From REEB95 sp963762425 (GTDB lineage Bacteria; Pseudomonadota; Alphaproteobacteria; ATCC43930; CGMCC-115725), in NCBI GenBank assembly GCA_963762425.1, contig CAVXKY010000024.1:248001-312000 (forward strand): 64,000 nucleotides of DNA, written 5' to 3'. Positions 25,605 through 33,672 of this stretch are shown here, piece after piece; within the stretch, counting starts at the first letter, position 1; every line of letters starts with the position of its first letter. A program made the translations under genes and the position numbers. The notes under the pieces were generated by a model. It was not told where the DNA came from. It ran no database searches and worked only from the letters and a program-made list of their open reading frames with translations.

Positions 25605-26471
25605 TCACGAACGCCGGAAGGTAAAATTGAACAAGCCGCGCGGAAAGGCAATCAGGACGAGTACGAACACCACGAACTCGATGACCGTGGTCCAGCTCAC
25701 CGGCATAAAGGGCGTGGCCAGGCCTTCGATCAATCCCAGCGCGATGCCGCCCAGCAACGCGCCCGCCGGGTTGCCGAGGCCGCCGAGAATGGTGACGACG
25801 AAGCTCTTGAGCTGGTAAGAGCTGCCCGACAGCACGGTGAAGGGGAACATGGTGGCGATGAGCGCGCCCGAGACGCAGGCGAGCGCGACGCCGAGGCCGA
25901 AGGCGAGCGCCAGCACGCGCGTGGTCGGTATGCCGACCAGTTCCGCCGCCACGCGGTTGCCGGCGACGGCGCGGATCGCCTTGCCGGAGCGCGTCTTGTC
26001 GAGAAACAGAAAAAGCAGCACGGCGATGATTCCGGTGAGCGCCGCCGCCATCAAATGGGTTCCCGGAAAGGTGTAGCCCCCGTAACTCAGCCCGGGCAGC
26101 GAGACCTCGATGTTGAACAGCTTCGTGCCCCATAGATCCGTGCCGAGGCCGATCAGCACCAGATTGACCGCGAATGTGGAGAGCAGGCTCATCAAGGGCG
26201 GCCGCCCGATCATGCGGTGCACCGACAGCCAATAGATCAGAACGCCGGCGCCGAAGCCGATTACCGCCACCGGCGGCACGATGGCATAGGGCGAAATGCC
26301 GAGCCAGTCGCCGATCAGGTACAAGGCGAACATTCCGAAGACGATCATCGCACCATGCGTGAGGTTGACGACGTTCATCACGCCCCAGATGAGCGTCAAG
26401 CCCATCGCGGCCATGCCGTAGACCGTGCCGATCAGCAGACCGTCGACGATGGAAGCGAATATTCCGAACAT
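25605..26471 (-). CDS. livH: Branched-chain amino acid-type ABC permease (LivH)
   Basis: The partner permease of LivM, 288 residues. It shows the LivH pattern GTVYGMAAMGLTLIWGVMNV followed by NLTHGAMIVFGMFAL, then RAVAGNRVAAELVGIPTTRV in the cytoplasmic coupling loop and GGLGNPAGALLGGIALGLIE. The start MFGIFASIVDG (26471) is chosen; a 29-residue Arg-rich extension in the same frame would run through the intercistronic hairpin and is unlikely. Confidence 0.9.
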   Translation of the reverse strand: MFGIFASIVDGLLIGTVYGMAAMGLTLIWGVMNVVNLTHGAMIVFGMFALYLIGDWLGISPYAIVPPVAVIGFGAGVLIYWLSVHRMIGRPPLMSLLSTFAVNLVLIGLGTDLWGTKLFNIEVSLPGLSYGGYTFPGTHLMAAALTGIIAVLLFLFLDKTRSGKAIRAVAGNRVAAELVGIPTTRVLALAFGLGVALACVSGALIATMFPFTVLSGSSYQLKSFVVTILGGLGNPAGALLGGIALGLIEGLATPFMPVSWTTVIEFVVFVLVLIAFPRGLFNFTFRRS

Positions 26472-26483
26472 GGGGAAAAGCGC

Positions 26484-26509
26484 GGGAGGGAACGGCTTCG
26501 TTCCCTCCC
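26484..26509 (-). terminator. Strong intercistronic hairpin between livK and livH
   Basis: GGGAGGGAACG and CGTTCCCTCCC form a perfect 11-bp stem with a 4-base loop, eight bases after the livK stop and 12 before livH. On the minus strand it is followed only by a short T4 (GCGCTTTTCC). It may be a partial terminator or a 3' stabiliser that makes the binding protein more abundant than the membrane subunits, as in other binding-protein operons. Confidence 0.6.
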
Positions 26510-26517
26510 TGTGGGGT

Positions 26518-27735
26518 TCAGTGGATCGGGTAGAGGATCGGCGCCGACGACGCCGCAAGCGGCCAGATCACCTCTTTCACGAGCTGACCGCCCTTCATCT
26601 GCCACTGGGTCAGCACCATCTGATGCACCAGTTGCAGGCCGTGGCTCGCCGGGTCGGTGGAGAACTTGCATGGGCCGAACAGCGTGGTGATGTTCGTCGT
26701 GTCGAGGGCCGCCGCCACCTTCGCCGGATCGACCGAGCCCGCCTGTTCGATGGCGTGCTGGAAGAGCAGCCCGGCGCCGTAGCCGCCCGCCGAATGGTAA
26801 TCGGAATCCGTGTTGTATTTCGCCTTGAAGCGTTGGGCGAAGGATTCCGAACTCGGGCCGTAATTGGACTTGTATTTCACCTGCGGCGCCCATTGCGACG
26901 GCACCGAGACGCCGACCGCCGACGCGCCCAATGTCGCGAATTGGGCGCTATCGGGCGCGACCAGCAGCGTCACCCACTTGATGCCCGCCTTCTGGTCGTG
27001 AATCTGCCGGGTGAGCGTGGCGCCGTCGGGATAATGGCCGCCGCCCAGAAGCGCGTCGGGCTTGGCCGAGACGATCTTGTTGATGATGGCGCTGAAATCG
27101 GTCTGGTCCGGAGGGTAGGATTCGTCGAGCACGATCTTGAAGCCCATCGTCTTCGCCTGCTCGCGCGTCGCGATGGCCACCGCCTTGGAGAACGGATCGT
27201 CGGAGTAGACCAACGCGATGGTGGCGCCGGGTTTCTTCAGCTTGATCGCCTGGAGCGCGCCGGTCAGGTAATTGTCGGCCGGGGTATAGAGCTGGAACAG
27301 GTATTTGTTGCCGAGTTCGTAGGTCTTGGCCTCGGCGGCGCCGGCGGTGATCATCAGCGCGCCGTATTGCTCGGAGATGACCGCTGCGGTGGCGGCCAGG
27401 CCGGAGGAATACGGGCTGAACAGGAACTGCGCCTTGTCCTGCACGATGAGCTGCGTGTAGAGCTGCTGCACCCGCGCGCCTTGCGACTGGTCGTCGTAGC
27501 TGACGAACTTCACCATGTAGGGTTTGCCGCCCACCTTGATGCCGCCGGCGGCGTTCACGTCGTCGCGCCACATCTCGAAGCCGCGCAGCTGCGCCAGTGA
27601 ATCGACGTTGAGCGCGCCGGTTTGCGAGGTGGTGAAGCCGATGGTGATGCTGTCCTGGGCCTTGGCCGAAGACGCCAAAACGGCCGGCGCGGCCAGCAAC
27701 AGCGCCGCGGCCGCGAAGCGGAATAAGCGGTTCAT
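26518..27735 (-). CDS. livK: Branched-chain amino acid-type ABC substrate-binding protein
   Basis: A periplasmic type I binding protein of 405 residues. It has a signal peptide (MNRLFRFAAAALLLAAPAVL, ending SSAKA) and a mature part with the Peripla_BP_6 pattern: ITIGFTTSQTGALNVD, FLFSPYSSGLAATAAVISE and GGYGAGLLFQHAIEQAG. It is the first gene of the livK-H-M-G-F operon. The ligand may be a branched-chain or other amino acid, amide or aromatic; the sequence alone does not say which. Confidence 0.88.
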   Translation of the reverse strand: MNRLFRFAAAALLLAAPAVLASSAKAQDSITIGFTTSQTGALNVDSLAQLRGFEMWRDDVNAAGGIKVGGKPYMVKFVSYDDQSQGARVQQLYTQLIVQDKAQFLFSPYSSGLAATAAVISEQYGALMITAGAAEAKTYELGNKYLFQLYTPADNYLTGALQAIKLKKPGATIALVYSDDPFSKAVAIATREQAKTMGFKIVLDESYPPDQTDFSAIINKIVSAKPDALLGGGHYPDGATLTRQIHDQKAGIKWVTLLVAPDSAQFATLGASAVGVSVPSQWAPQVKYKSNYGPSSESFAQRFKAKYNTDSDYHSAGGYGAGLLFQHAIEQAGSVDPAKVAAALDTTNITTLFGPCKFSTDPASHGLQLVHQMVLTQWQMKGGQLVKEVIWPLAASSAPILYPIH

Positions 27736-27924
27736 GGAATCCTCCTCATTTTAAGGTCTATGTCCCCGGAAACTGCGGGGGCTTGGCCAAATCTATAGGC
27801 CATGTCGGCCTTATGAACAAGGCAAGGCAAATGGGCCGGCCCTACTGCGATGCAGTCGCATGATTTTCGTTGATCGCCGGGGCACCAAGGGTTGAGATGG
27901 GGCGGGAACAGATGGGGGACGGCC

Positions 27925-28740
27925 ATGGATGCACGCGGAAAGCCCGAAAGTGGTCCGGAATCCCACGCGCCGGTCGTGCTGCGGCGTGCCGCGGATGGCA
28001 TCGCCACTCTCATCCTCAATCGTCCGGCTGCGCGCAACGCGCTTTCCGTGGCGCTGATGGGCGAGTTGCAACGGGCGCTCGACGAGATATCCAAGGACGC
28101 GGCGGTGAAGGTGGTGGTGCTATCCGCCAACGGGCCGGTGTTCTGCGCCGGCCACGATCTGCGCGAGTTGCGCGCCAATCCCGGCAGGCAATTTTACGAA
28201 CGCGTCTTCGCGCAATGCTCCAAGCTCATGCTTTCGATCGTCAGGCTCCCGAAGCCGGTGATCGCGCAAGTGCGCGGCGTCGCCACCGCGGCGGGCTGCC
28301 AGCTGGTGGCCTCCTGCGATCTGGCGGTGGCGGCGGAAGACGCCCGCTTCGCCACGCCGGGCGTGAATATCGGCCTGTTCTGCTCGACGCCGATGGTGGC
28401 GCTGTCGCGCGCGGTGCCGCGCAAGCCGGCGATGGAGATGCTGCTCACCGGCGAGATGATCGGCGCGCCCCAGGCGCGCGACTGGGGCCTGGTCAACCGC
28501 GTCGTGCCCGAGGCCCAGCTTGAATCGGAGACCATCCGGCTTGCCAAGCAGATCGCCGCCAAGTCGCCGCTGGTGCTGAAGATCGGCAAGGAGGCGTTCT
28601 ACCGCCAGGCCGAGCTGGGCCTGGCCGAGGCCTATGACTATGCCAGCCAGGTGATGACGACCAACATGCTGGCGCGCGACGCCGAGGAAGGCATCGACGC
28701 CTTCCTCGGGAAGCGCCCGCCGGTATGGGAGAACCGTTGA
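27925..28740 (+). CDS. Enoyl-CoA hydratase/isomerase family protein
   Basis: A crotonase-fold protein of 271 residues, probably acting in fatty-acid or related acyl-CoA breakdown. The oxyanion-hole segments are ANGPVFCAGHDLREL (about residues 66-80) and the GVATAAGCQLVASCDLAVA helix (about 116-134). The catalytic-Glu region of true hydratases is not clearly kept, so another crotonase activity is possible. The ATG at 27925 has GGGGGA eight bases upstream; a TTG at 27892 in the same frame is less likely. It overlaps the CoA-binding gene. Confidence 0.85.
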   Translation: MDARGKPESGPESHAPVVLRRAADGIATLILNRPAARNALSVALMGELQRALDEISKDAAVKVVVLSANGPVFCAGHDLRELRANPGRQFYERVFAQCSKLMLSIVRLPKPVIAQVRGVATAAGCQLVASCDLAVAAEDARFATPGVNIGLFCSTPMVALSRAVPRKPAMEMLLTGEMIGAPQARDWGLVNRVVPEAQLESETIRLAKQIAAKSPLVLKIGKEAFYRQAELGLAEAYDYASQVMTTNMLARDAEEGIDAFLGKRPPVWENR

Positions 28741-29169
28741 ACCACGATTCCTACAGCGACGATTATCTGCGCGGGATTCTGGACCGCGTCAAAACCATCG
28801 CCATGGTCGGCGCCAGCGAGCACCGGCACCGGCCCAGCTATTGCGTGATGCAATATCTCCAAGGACAAGGGCTATCGCGTCATCCCGGTCAATCCGCGCG
28901 CAACCGTGCCCGAAATTCTCGGCGAGAAGGTTTACAAGAGCCTCGCCGAAATTCCCGGCCCGATCGACATGGTCGACATCTTCCGGCGCGGCGAAGAGGC
29001 CGGGCCCATCGTCGACGAAGCCATCAAGAAAGGCGCCCCGGTGGTGTGGATGCAGATCGGCGTGCGCAACGACGAAGCCGCGAAAAAAGCCGAGCAAGCT
29101 GGCCTCCAGGTCGTGATGAACCGCTGCCCCAAGATCGAATATGCGCGGCTCCATGGGGGAAACGCCTGA
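28725..29169 (+). CDS. CoA-binding (YccU-like) protein, frameshifted
   Basis: A small Rossmann-fold CoA-binding-domain protein of about 145 residues; function unknown. The N-terminal half reads DRVKTIAMVGASEHRHRPSY then CVMQYL in one frame. The C-terminal half continues in another frame as KDKGYRVIPVNPRATVPEIL and FRRGEEAGPIVDEAI, ending YARLHGGNA. One extra base near 28859 (CTCCAAGG) explains the break, and removing it restores a full-length family member. A TTG start at 28737 overlapping the previous stop is an alternative. Because this stretch begins a cluster of indels, a sequence error is likely. Confidence 0.75.
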
Positions 29170-29234
29170 AGCGGTTGCCTTGACGGTGGCAATGTAAAGC
29201 GCCAGAATTCGCACCTTCAACCGGGGAGAAGGAA

Positions 29235-29429
29235 ATGCCGAAGAGACATAGCGGCTGGAGTTGGTGGTACCTGCTGCTGCTGATCCCGTACGTCTCCTCC
29301 CTATGGGTTCCCTTCTACAACACGGCCGAGCCCACCTTCATCGGCATGCCGTTTTTCTACTGGTATCAGCTCGCTATGATTCTGCTGGGCGCCGGCTTGA
29401 TCGCCATCGTCTATTTCGCCACCGAGTAG
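29235..29429 (+). CDS. DUF3311 small membrane protein
   Basis: A 64-residue protein with two hydrophobic helices (WWYLLLLIPYVSSLWVPFY and YWYQLAMILLGAGLIAIVYF). DUF3311 proteins are encoded directly before sodium:solute symporters of the MctP type, exactly as here, and are thought to be accessory subunits. A strong ribosome site (GGAGAAGGAA) precedes the ATG. The frame is intact, unlike that of the following gene. Confidence 0.85.
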   Translation: MPKRHSGWSWWYLLLLIPYVSSLWVPFYNTAEPTFIGMPFFYWYQLAMILLGAGLIAIVYFATE

Positions 29430-29460
29430 TGGTCGTTCCGTAAACGCGGGAGGCAATGCC

Positions 29461-31008
29461 GTGGCTAACGTGAATTGGGTCGCGCTGATCGTTTTCGTGG
29501 TGCTGTTCGGCTTTATCACTTGGCTCGGATTTGCCGCCGCGCATTGGCGCCGCGGCGATCTCGATCTGATCAGCGAATGGGGCCTGGGTGGACGGCGTTT
29601 CGGCACCATCGTCACCTGGTTTCTCATCGGCGGCGATCTCTACACCGCCTACACCTTCATCGCCGTGCCGGCATTGGCCTTCGGCGCGGGCGCCATCGCC
29701 TTCTTCGCCGTGCCTTATACGATCATCGTCTATCCCTTCATGTTCGTCGTATTCCCGCGCATGTGGTAGGTATCCACAAGCACGGCTTCGTTACCGGCTC
29801 GGATTTCGTGCGCGGCCGCTTCGGCAACCGCTGGTTGGCGCTGGCCATCGCGCGTCACCGGCATCGTCGCCACCATGCCTTATATCGCCTCAATCTCGTC
29901 GGCTTGCAGGTGGTGATCGGCGCGCTCGGCATTCAGGGAACGGGCGCCGTCGAGGACGCGCCGCTGATCGTCGCCTTCGTGATCCTGGCGGCTTTCACCT
30001 ATTCGAGCGGCTTGCGCGCGCCTGCCGCCATCGCCATCGTCAAGGACATCGCTGATCTATCTCACCACGGTCCGCGGCCGTGATCATCATTCCCTATCGA
30101 GTTTGGCGGCTTCGGCAAGATCTTCGCCGCCGTGCCGGCACAGAAGCTGCTGCTGGCGGTGCCCAGCGGCACCAGCACCGGCAGCTACAGCGTCTACGTC
30201 TCCCTGGCATTGGGCTCGGCCATGGCGTTGTTGCTCTATCCCCATTCGATGACCGGCATCCTCGCCGCCAACAACAGCAAGGTCGTGCGCCGCAATGCGG
30301 CGATGCTGCCCGCCTATTCCTTCATGCTGGGGCTGCTGGCTTTGCTCGGTTTCTTCGCCCTGGCTTCGGGGGTCAGCACGATGCCGGAATTCGCCGACGG
30401 CTTTAAGCAGTTCGGCAACAATTTCGCCGTGCCGGCGCTGTTTATACACAGACTTCCCGTCCTGGTTCGTCGGCATCGCCTTTGCCGCCATCGGCATCGG
30501 CGCGCTGGTGCCGGCGGCGATCATGTCGATCGCCGCGGCCAACCTCTTCACCCGCAATGTCTACAAGGAATTCATCCATCCGCGCTGCACCGAGAAGCAG
30601 GAATCGCAGATGGCGAAATGGGTGTCGCTGATCGTCAAGTTCGGCGCGCTGCTGTTCATCCTGTTCATACCGACGCAATACGCGATCTTTTTCCAGCTGC
30701 TGGGCGGGATATTGATCATCCAGACCTTCCCGTCGGTGATCGTCGGCCTCTATACCCGCTGGTTCAACCACTGGGCGCTGCTCTGCGGCTGGGCCGCGGG
30801 CACGGCGGTGGGCGGCTGGATGTTCGTGGTGATGAACTTCACCGCGACATATCCGCTGGTGATCGGCGGCTGGACCATCCCCGGCTATATCGCGCTCTAT
30901 ACCGTGATCCTGAACTTCGTGGTGGCGGCGGTATTGACCCCGCTGTTCAACGCGATGGGCGCCGGGCAGCGCCACGACGTGACCGCCGCCACCGATTACA
31001 CCGGCTGA
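29461..31008 (+). pseudogene. Sodium:solute symporter (MctP-like), broken by a stop and many frameshifts
   Basis: A sodium-coupled monocarboxylate-type symporter whose full length is recoverable only across frames. The first 102 residues (from MANVNWVALIVFVVLFGFIT) end in TAG at 29767. Continuing the family pattern needs frame changes near 29775, 29853, 29892, 30052, 30082, 30106 and 30443. Segments recovered include HKHGFVTGSDFVRGRFGNRW, GLQVVIGALGIQGTG, EFGGFGKIFAAVPAQKLLL, YPHSMTGILAANN and WFVGIAFAAIGIGALVPAAI. The C-terminal third is clean and ends at 31008. At least seven lesions could mean real decay or a badly called segment; I cannot decide. Confidence 0.8.
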
Positions 31009-31394
31009 AGGTAGTTCGACACCTCGACCAAATTGCCGTCGGGATCGCGGAAATAGACCGAGCGCATCGGTCCTTGCGCGCCGGTCTTCGGCACCGGTCC
31101 GAGCTCGATGGCGACGCCGCTGCTTTTGAGATGGGTGATGACATCCTCGAGCGGTGTCGCGGCGATCAGGCAGAAATCGCCGGATCCCGGCGTCGCTTGT
31201 CTCGCCTTGGGCTCGAATTCGTGGCCCGCGCGGTGCAGGTTGATCTTCTGCTTGCCGAAATGGAGCGCGACCCGGCCGTCGAACTCGACCCGGCGCAGGC
31301 CGAGAACCCGCTCGTAGAACCGGCAACTCGCCTCGATATCCTTGACCGTCAGGACAAAATGATCGATGCGGTCGATCGCAACCGGCGCGGTCAT
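30996..31394 (-). CDS. VOC-superfamily (glyoxalase-type) protein
   Basis: A 132-residue vicinal-oxygen-chelate protein with two beta-alpha-beta-beta-beta modules. It begins IDRIDHFVLTVKDIEASCRF (a His ligand candidate) and ends with RDPDGNLVEVSNYL, the usual Glu metal-ligand strand. It may be a glyoxalase/bleomycin-resistance-like or dioxygenase-like enzyme; the substrate is unknown. Its ATG overlaps the cutA stop (ATGA), and its 3' end overlaps the convergent symporter by 13 bases. Confidence 0.85.
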   Translation of the reverse strand: MTAPVAIDRIDHFVLTVKDIEASCRFYERVLGLRRVEFDGRVALHFGKQKINLHRAGHEFEPKARQATPGSGDFCLIAATPLEDVITHLKSSGVAIELGPVPKTGAQGPMRSVYFRDPDGNLVEVSNYLQPV

Positions 31395-31732
31395 CGCCGC
31401 GCCTTGGCGGCGCGTGGCGGCCTGGTCTCGCGCGCCACCCAATCGAGATAGGGCTTGAAACCGGCGTCCACGCGGATCGCCTCGATGCAGGGGCAATCGT
31501 AGGAATGAAGCCGTTTGACCTTGGCGATGAGGCGCCGGAGCCGGGCCGAGGTGGTTTTCAGGATCAGCACCGCCTCGCGACCGCGTTGCAGCTTGCCCTC
31601 CCACCGGTAGAACGCGGTCACGCCGCCGATGACATTGGCGCAGGCGGCGAGCCGCGCCGCCACGGCCGCGCGGCCGATCCGTTCGGCCTCCGTCCGGCTG
31701 CTGGTGGTGGCATAGACCCACATCACCGCCAT
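31391..31732 (-). CDS. cutA: CutA1 divalent-ion tolerance protein
   Basis: A small trimeric PII-like-fold protein of 113 residues implicated in metal tolerance. Conserved features are VYATTSSRTEAERIGRAAV near the N-terminus, LAACANVIGGVTAFYRWEGK and the HSYDCPCIEAI segment (about residues 76-86). It is coupled to the VOC gene by ATGA. No frame problem is seen. Confidence 0.92.
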   Translation of the reverse strand: MAVMWVYATTSSRTEAERIGRAAVAARLAACANVIGGVTAFYRWEGKLQRGREAVLILKTTSARLRRLIAKVKRLHSYDCPCIEAIRVDAGFKPYLDWVARETRPPRAAKARR

Positions 31733-31797
31733 GAATCCCTCCTGCCCCCCGCTCTCGCGAGTCGCGGCGCTTCCCCGTCCGCCGCAAGGACGCTACC

Positions 31798-32145
31798 ATG
31801 GCGGCTTCGCGGGCCGTTCGCCAGGGGGTGGGATTGTCCGAAGACCAGGCGAAAGAACCGAAGAAGCATCACGGCCCGACCGCGTCGCAACGCGCTTGGC
31901 TGAAGCGCGGCCTCGACGAGCCGGGCGGCAAGCTGCCCATGTTCGACGATCAAGGCCGCCAGGTCGACCAGCGCACGGTCCAGGCCTGTATCGATGCCGG
32001 CTGGGCCGAGCCCTGGATCGCCAACCCGATCAAACCGGATTGGCAAATCTGCCGCCTGACGGAGAAAGGCCGCGGCCTCGCCCAAGGCCGGGAGGCCCGT
32101 TCCCATGCTCATCCATCAGATGAAAAGAAAACGTCTAAGACTTGA
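31798..32145 (+). CDS. Conserved hypothetical protein
   Basis: I recognise the general look of a small conserved alphaproteobacterial protein but no named function. The 115 residues are charged, without signal peptide or membrane helix. The central part RTVQACIDAGWAEPWIANPI and KPDWQICRLTEKGR looks like a winged-helix-like tail (W and LTEKGR are common in DNA-binding wHTH domains), but this is weak. It is divergent from cutA. The tail is Lys/Ser-rich. Confidence 0.55.
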   Translation: MAASRAVRQGVGLSEDQAKEPKKHHGPTASQRAWLKRGLDEPGGKLPMFDDQGRQVDQRTVQACIDAGWAEPWIANPIKPDWQICRLTEKGRGLAQGREARSHAHPSDEKKTSKT

Positions 32146-32195
32146 TTTTATAAGATTAATATTTCGATTTGTGAATTCAGAGGAAGACCGGAGAT

Positions 32196-32263
32196 AAATG
32201 GCCCCGCCCGTCGAAGCCGGGCCAAGAAATGGCCCCGCCCGGCCAAGCCGGGCCAAGAAATGG
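32196..32263. repeat. Two tandem 31-bp repeats abutting tRNA-Pro
   Basis: Two copies of a 31-bp unit (32196-32226 and 32227-32257) differ at only two positions. They are followed by a six-base start of a third (AAATGG) whose TGG is the CCA end of the tRNA on the other strand. The unit contains GGCCCCGCCCG and GCCGGGCC, so it can fold. It lies just downstream of the tRNA 3' end. Confidence 0.75.
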
Positions 32264-32337
32264 TCGGAGCGGCGAGATTTGAACTCGCGACCCCTTGCAC
32301 CCCATGCAAGTGCGCTACCAGACTGCGCTACGCTCCG
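32261..32337 (-). tRNA. tRNA-Pro (anticodon GGG)
   Basis: The 77-base minus-strand sequence folds as a complete cloverleaf. The acceptor stem CGGAGCG pairs with CGCTCCG. The anticodon arm is CTTGC-ATGGGGT-GCAAG with anticodon GGG. The T-loop is GTTCAAATC, and CCA is encoded. It lies downstream of merR/ihfA, its common place in alphaproteobacteria. Confidence 0.95.
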
Positions 32338-32383
32338 CCCGGCCCGATTCGGCTGCCGCGACTATAGTGACGAGGCCCACCCC

Positions 32384-32704
32384 ATGGCAACCGCACCCTC
32401 GCCCCGTAACCGGCTTTATCCGTCCCGGCTGGGCCCGGTATTGCTGCTGGCTCTGCTATTGGGCGGCACGGGGGCCGTTGCCCAGGTGCCGTGCAATTGC
32501 GCCCCAGGCGATCTCTCCTCCTGCCAAAGCGCCTGCCCGGCCGCTTCCAAGCCGGTTGTGCCGCCCGAAGCCCCGCGCAAATGCCCGCCGCCGGGCAATC
32601 TGGATTGCATGCCGATCGTGCCGCCGGAGCGTCAGGCCTTCTGTTCCCGGGATTATGCCGATTGGATCGGGCGCCACTGCCCGAACACCCACATCGTCTA
32701 TTAA
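32384..32704 (+). CDS. Small Cys/Pro-rich secreted protein of unknown function
   Basis: I do not recognise a family. The 106-residue product (start MATAPSPRNR) has a signal peptide (LGPVLLLALLLGGTGAVA). The mature part of about 70 residues is rich in Cys and Pro: CNCAPGDLSSCQSACP, KCPPPGNLDCMPIVPP and FCSRDYADWIGRHC. Eight cysteines in so short a domain suggest a disulfide-stabilised periplasmic or exported protein. It ends 13 bases before the convergent merR stop. Confidence 0.6.
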   Translation: MATAPSPRNRLYPSRLGPVLLLALLLGGTGAVAQVPCNCAPGDLSSCQSACPAASKPVVPPEAPRKCPPPGNLDCMPIVPPERQAFCSRDYADWIGRHCPNTHIVY

Positions 32705-32717
32705 GACGGGCGGGGCC

Positions 32718-33164
32718 TTAGCCGCGGACTTTCTTCAATTCCTCGCGCAGCGTCAAAAGTTCGCGCCTCAATTCGAACAGCTCGCGGCGCATGTCGTCGA
32801 CCTTGTCGCCTTCCCGGACCCCGGCGGTGGTCGGCAGGGTCAGGCGCGGTATGTCGTCGGTCTTGAGCGCGCCCTCGCGCAACAACTTCTGCACGCCCTT
32901 GATGGTGTAGCCCTGCTCGTAGAGGCATTGGCGGATGCGGCGCAGCAGCAACACGTCGTCGGGGCGGTAATAACGCCGCCCGCCGGCGCGTTTCAGGGGC
33001 TTCACCTGCGGAAACTTGGATTCCCAGAAACGCAGCACGTGCTGCGGCACCTCGAGCTCCTGCGCCACCTCGCTGATGGTGCGGAAGGCGTCGGCCGATT
33101 TGGCATTGCGCCGCGCGGCCGAGGGCGGCGGCGGGCTCAACATCTCGGGCATGCGCATGGTCAT
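32718..33164 (-). CDS. MerR-family transcriptional regulator
   Basis: A 148-residue regulator with a MerR winged-helix domain (about residues 27-95: FRTISEVAQELEVPQHVLRF then RRYYRPDDVLLLRRIRQCLY) and a C-terminal coiled coil rich in Glu, Arg and Leu (MRRELFELRRELLTLREELK). No ligand-binding Cys is present. Its ATG overlaps the ihfA stop, and the ihfA-merR pairing is conserved in alphaproteobacteria. The regulated genes are unknown. Confidence 0.88.
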   Translation of the reverse strand: MTMRMPEMLSPPPPSAARRNAKSADAFRTISEVAQELEVPQHVLRFWESKFPQVKPLKRAGGRRYYRPDDVLLLRRIRQCLYEQGYTIKGVQKLLREGALKTDDIPRLTLPTTAGVREGDKVDDMRRELFELRRELLTLREELKKVRG

Positions 33165-33490
33165 GCGGCACCGCCATGTTTGGCCGCGCCCGGCGAGAGC
33201 GCGGTGTTGATTTGGTCCTTCAAGACATGCGAGGCGCGGAACACCAGAACGCGCCGCGGATTGATCGGCACTTCCTTGCCGGTTTTGGGATTGCGGCCGA
33301 TGCGGCGGCCCTTCTTGCGCACGGCAAAACTGCCGAACGAGGAAACCTTGACCATTTCGCCGCGGGCCAGCGCCTGGGCGATTTCGTTCAGGACGGTTTC
33401 CACCAGCTCGGCGGATTCGTTCCGCGAGAGCCCAACCTCCTGGTAGACCGCCTCGCTCAATTGAGCGCGCGTGACCGTTTGCCCCGCCAT
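33161..33490 (-). CDS. ihfA: Integration host factor alpha subunit
   Basis: A DNA-bending nucleoid protein, 109 residues. The HU/IHF fold is clear: VTRAQLSEAVYQEVGLSRNE, VKVSSFGSFAVRKKGRR and the beta-arm motif GRNPKTGKEVPINPRRVLVF, with the intercalating Pro. The ~10-residue C-terminal tail is Ala/Gly-rich. It follows fabH in the same direction after about 180 bases and overlaps merR by ATGA. Confidence 0.93.
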   Translation of the reverse strand: MAGQTVTRAQLSEAVYQEVGLSRNESAELVETVLNEIAQALARGEMVKVSSFGSFAVRKKGRRIGRNPKTGKEVPINPRRVLVFRASHVLKDQINTALSPGAAKHGGAA

Positions 33491-33637
33491 CTCAGGACCC
33501 CCTTTGTCCTTTATCCCGGGTCCTTGGTGCTGGACCCTTGCCTTGACAGAAACCTAGACCCCGGCCGGATATTTTGCAAATACAGCGTCTTGTGGGCAGT
33601 TCTTGAATAACGGGGATAACTTTAACCATTCTGAAAC

Positions 33638-33657
33638 CGGCCTGGAATGAGGCCGGA
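33638..33657 (-). terminator. Hairpin downstream of fabH
   Basis: A 7-bp stem (CCGGCCT and AGGCCGG, 6-base loop) lies 15 bases after the fabH stop. On the minus strand it is followed by TTTCAG, a poor T-run. It could be a weak terminator or a 3' stabiliser separating fabH from ihfA. Confidence 0.45.
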
Positions 33658-33672
33658 ACCGCGAGTTGCGCC

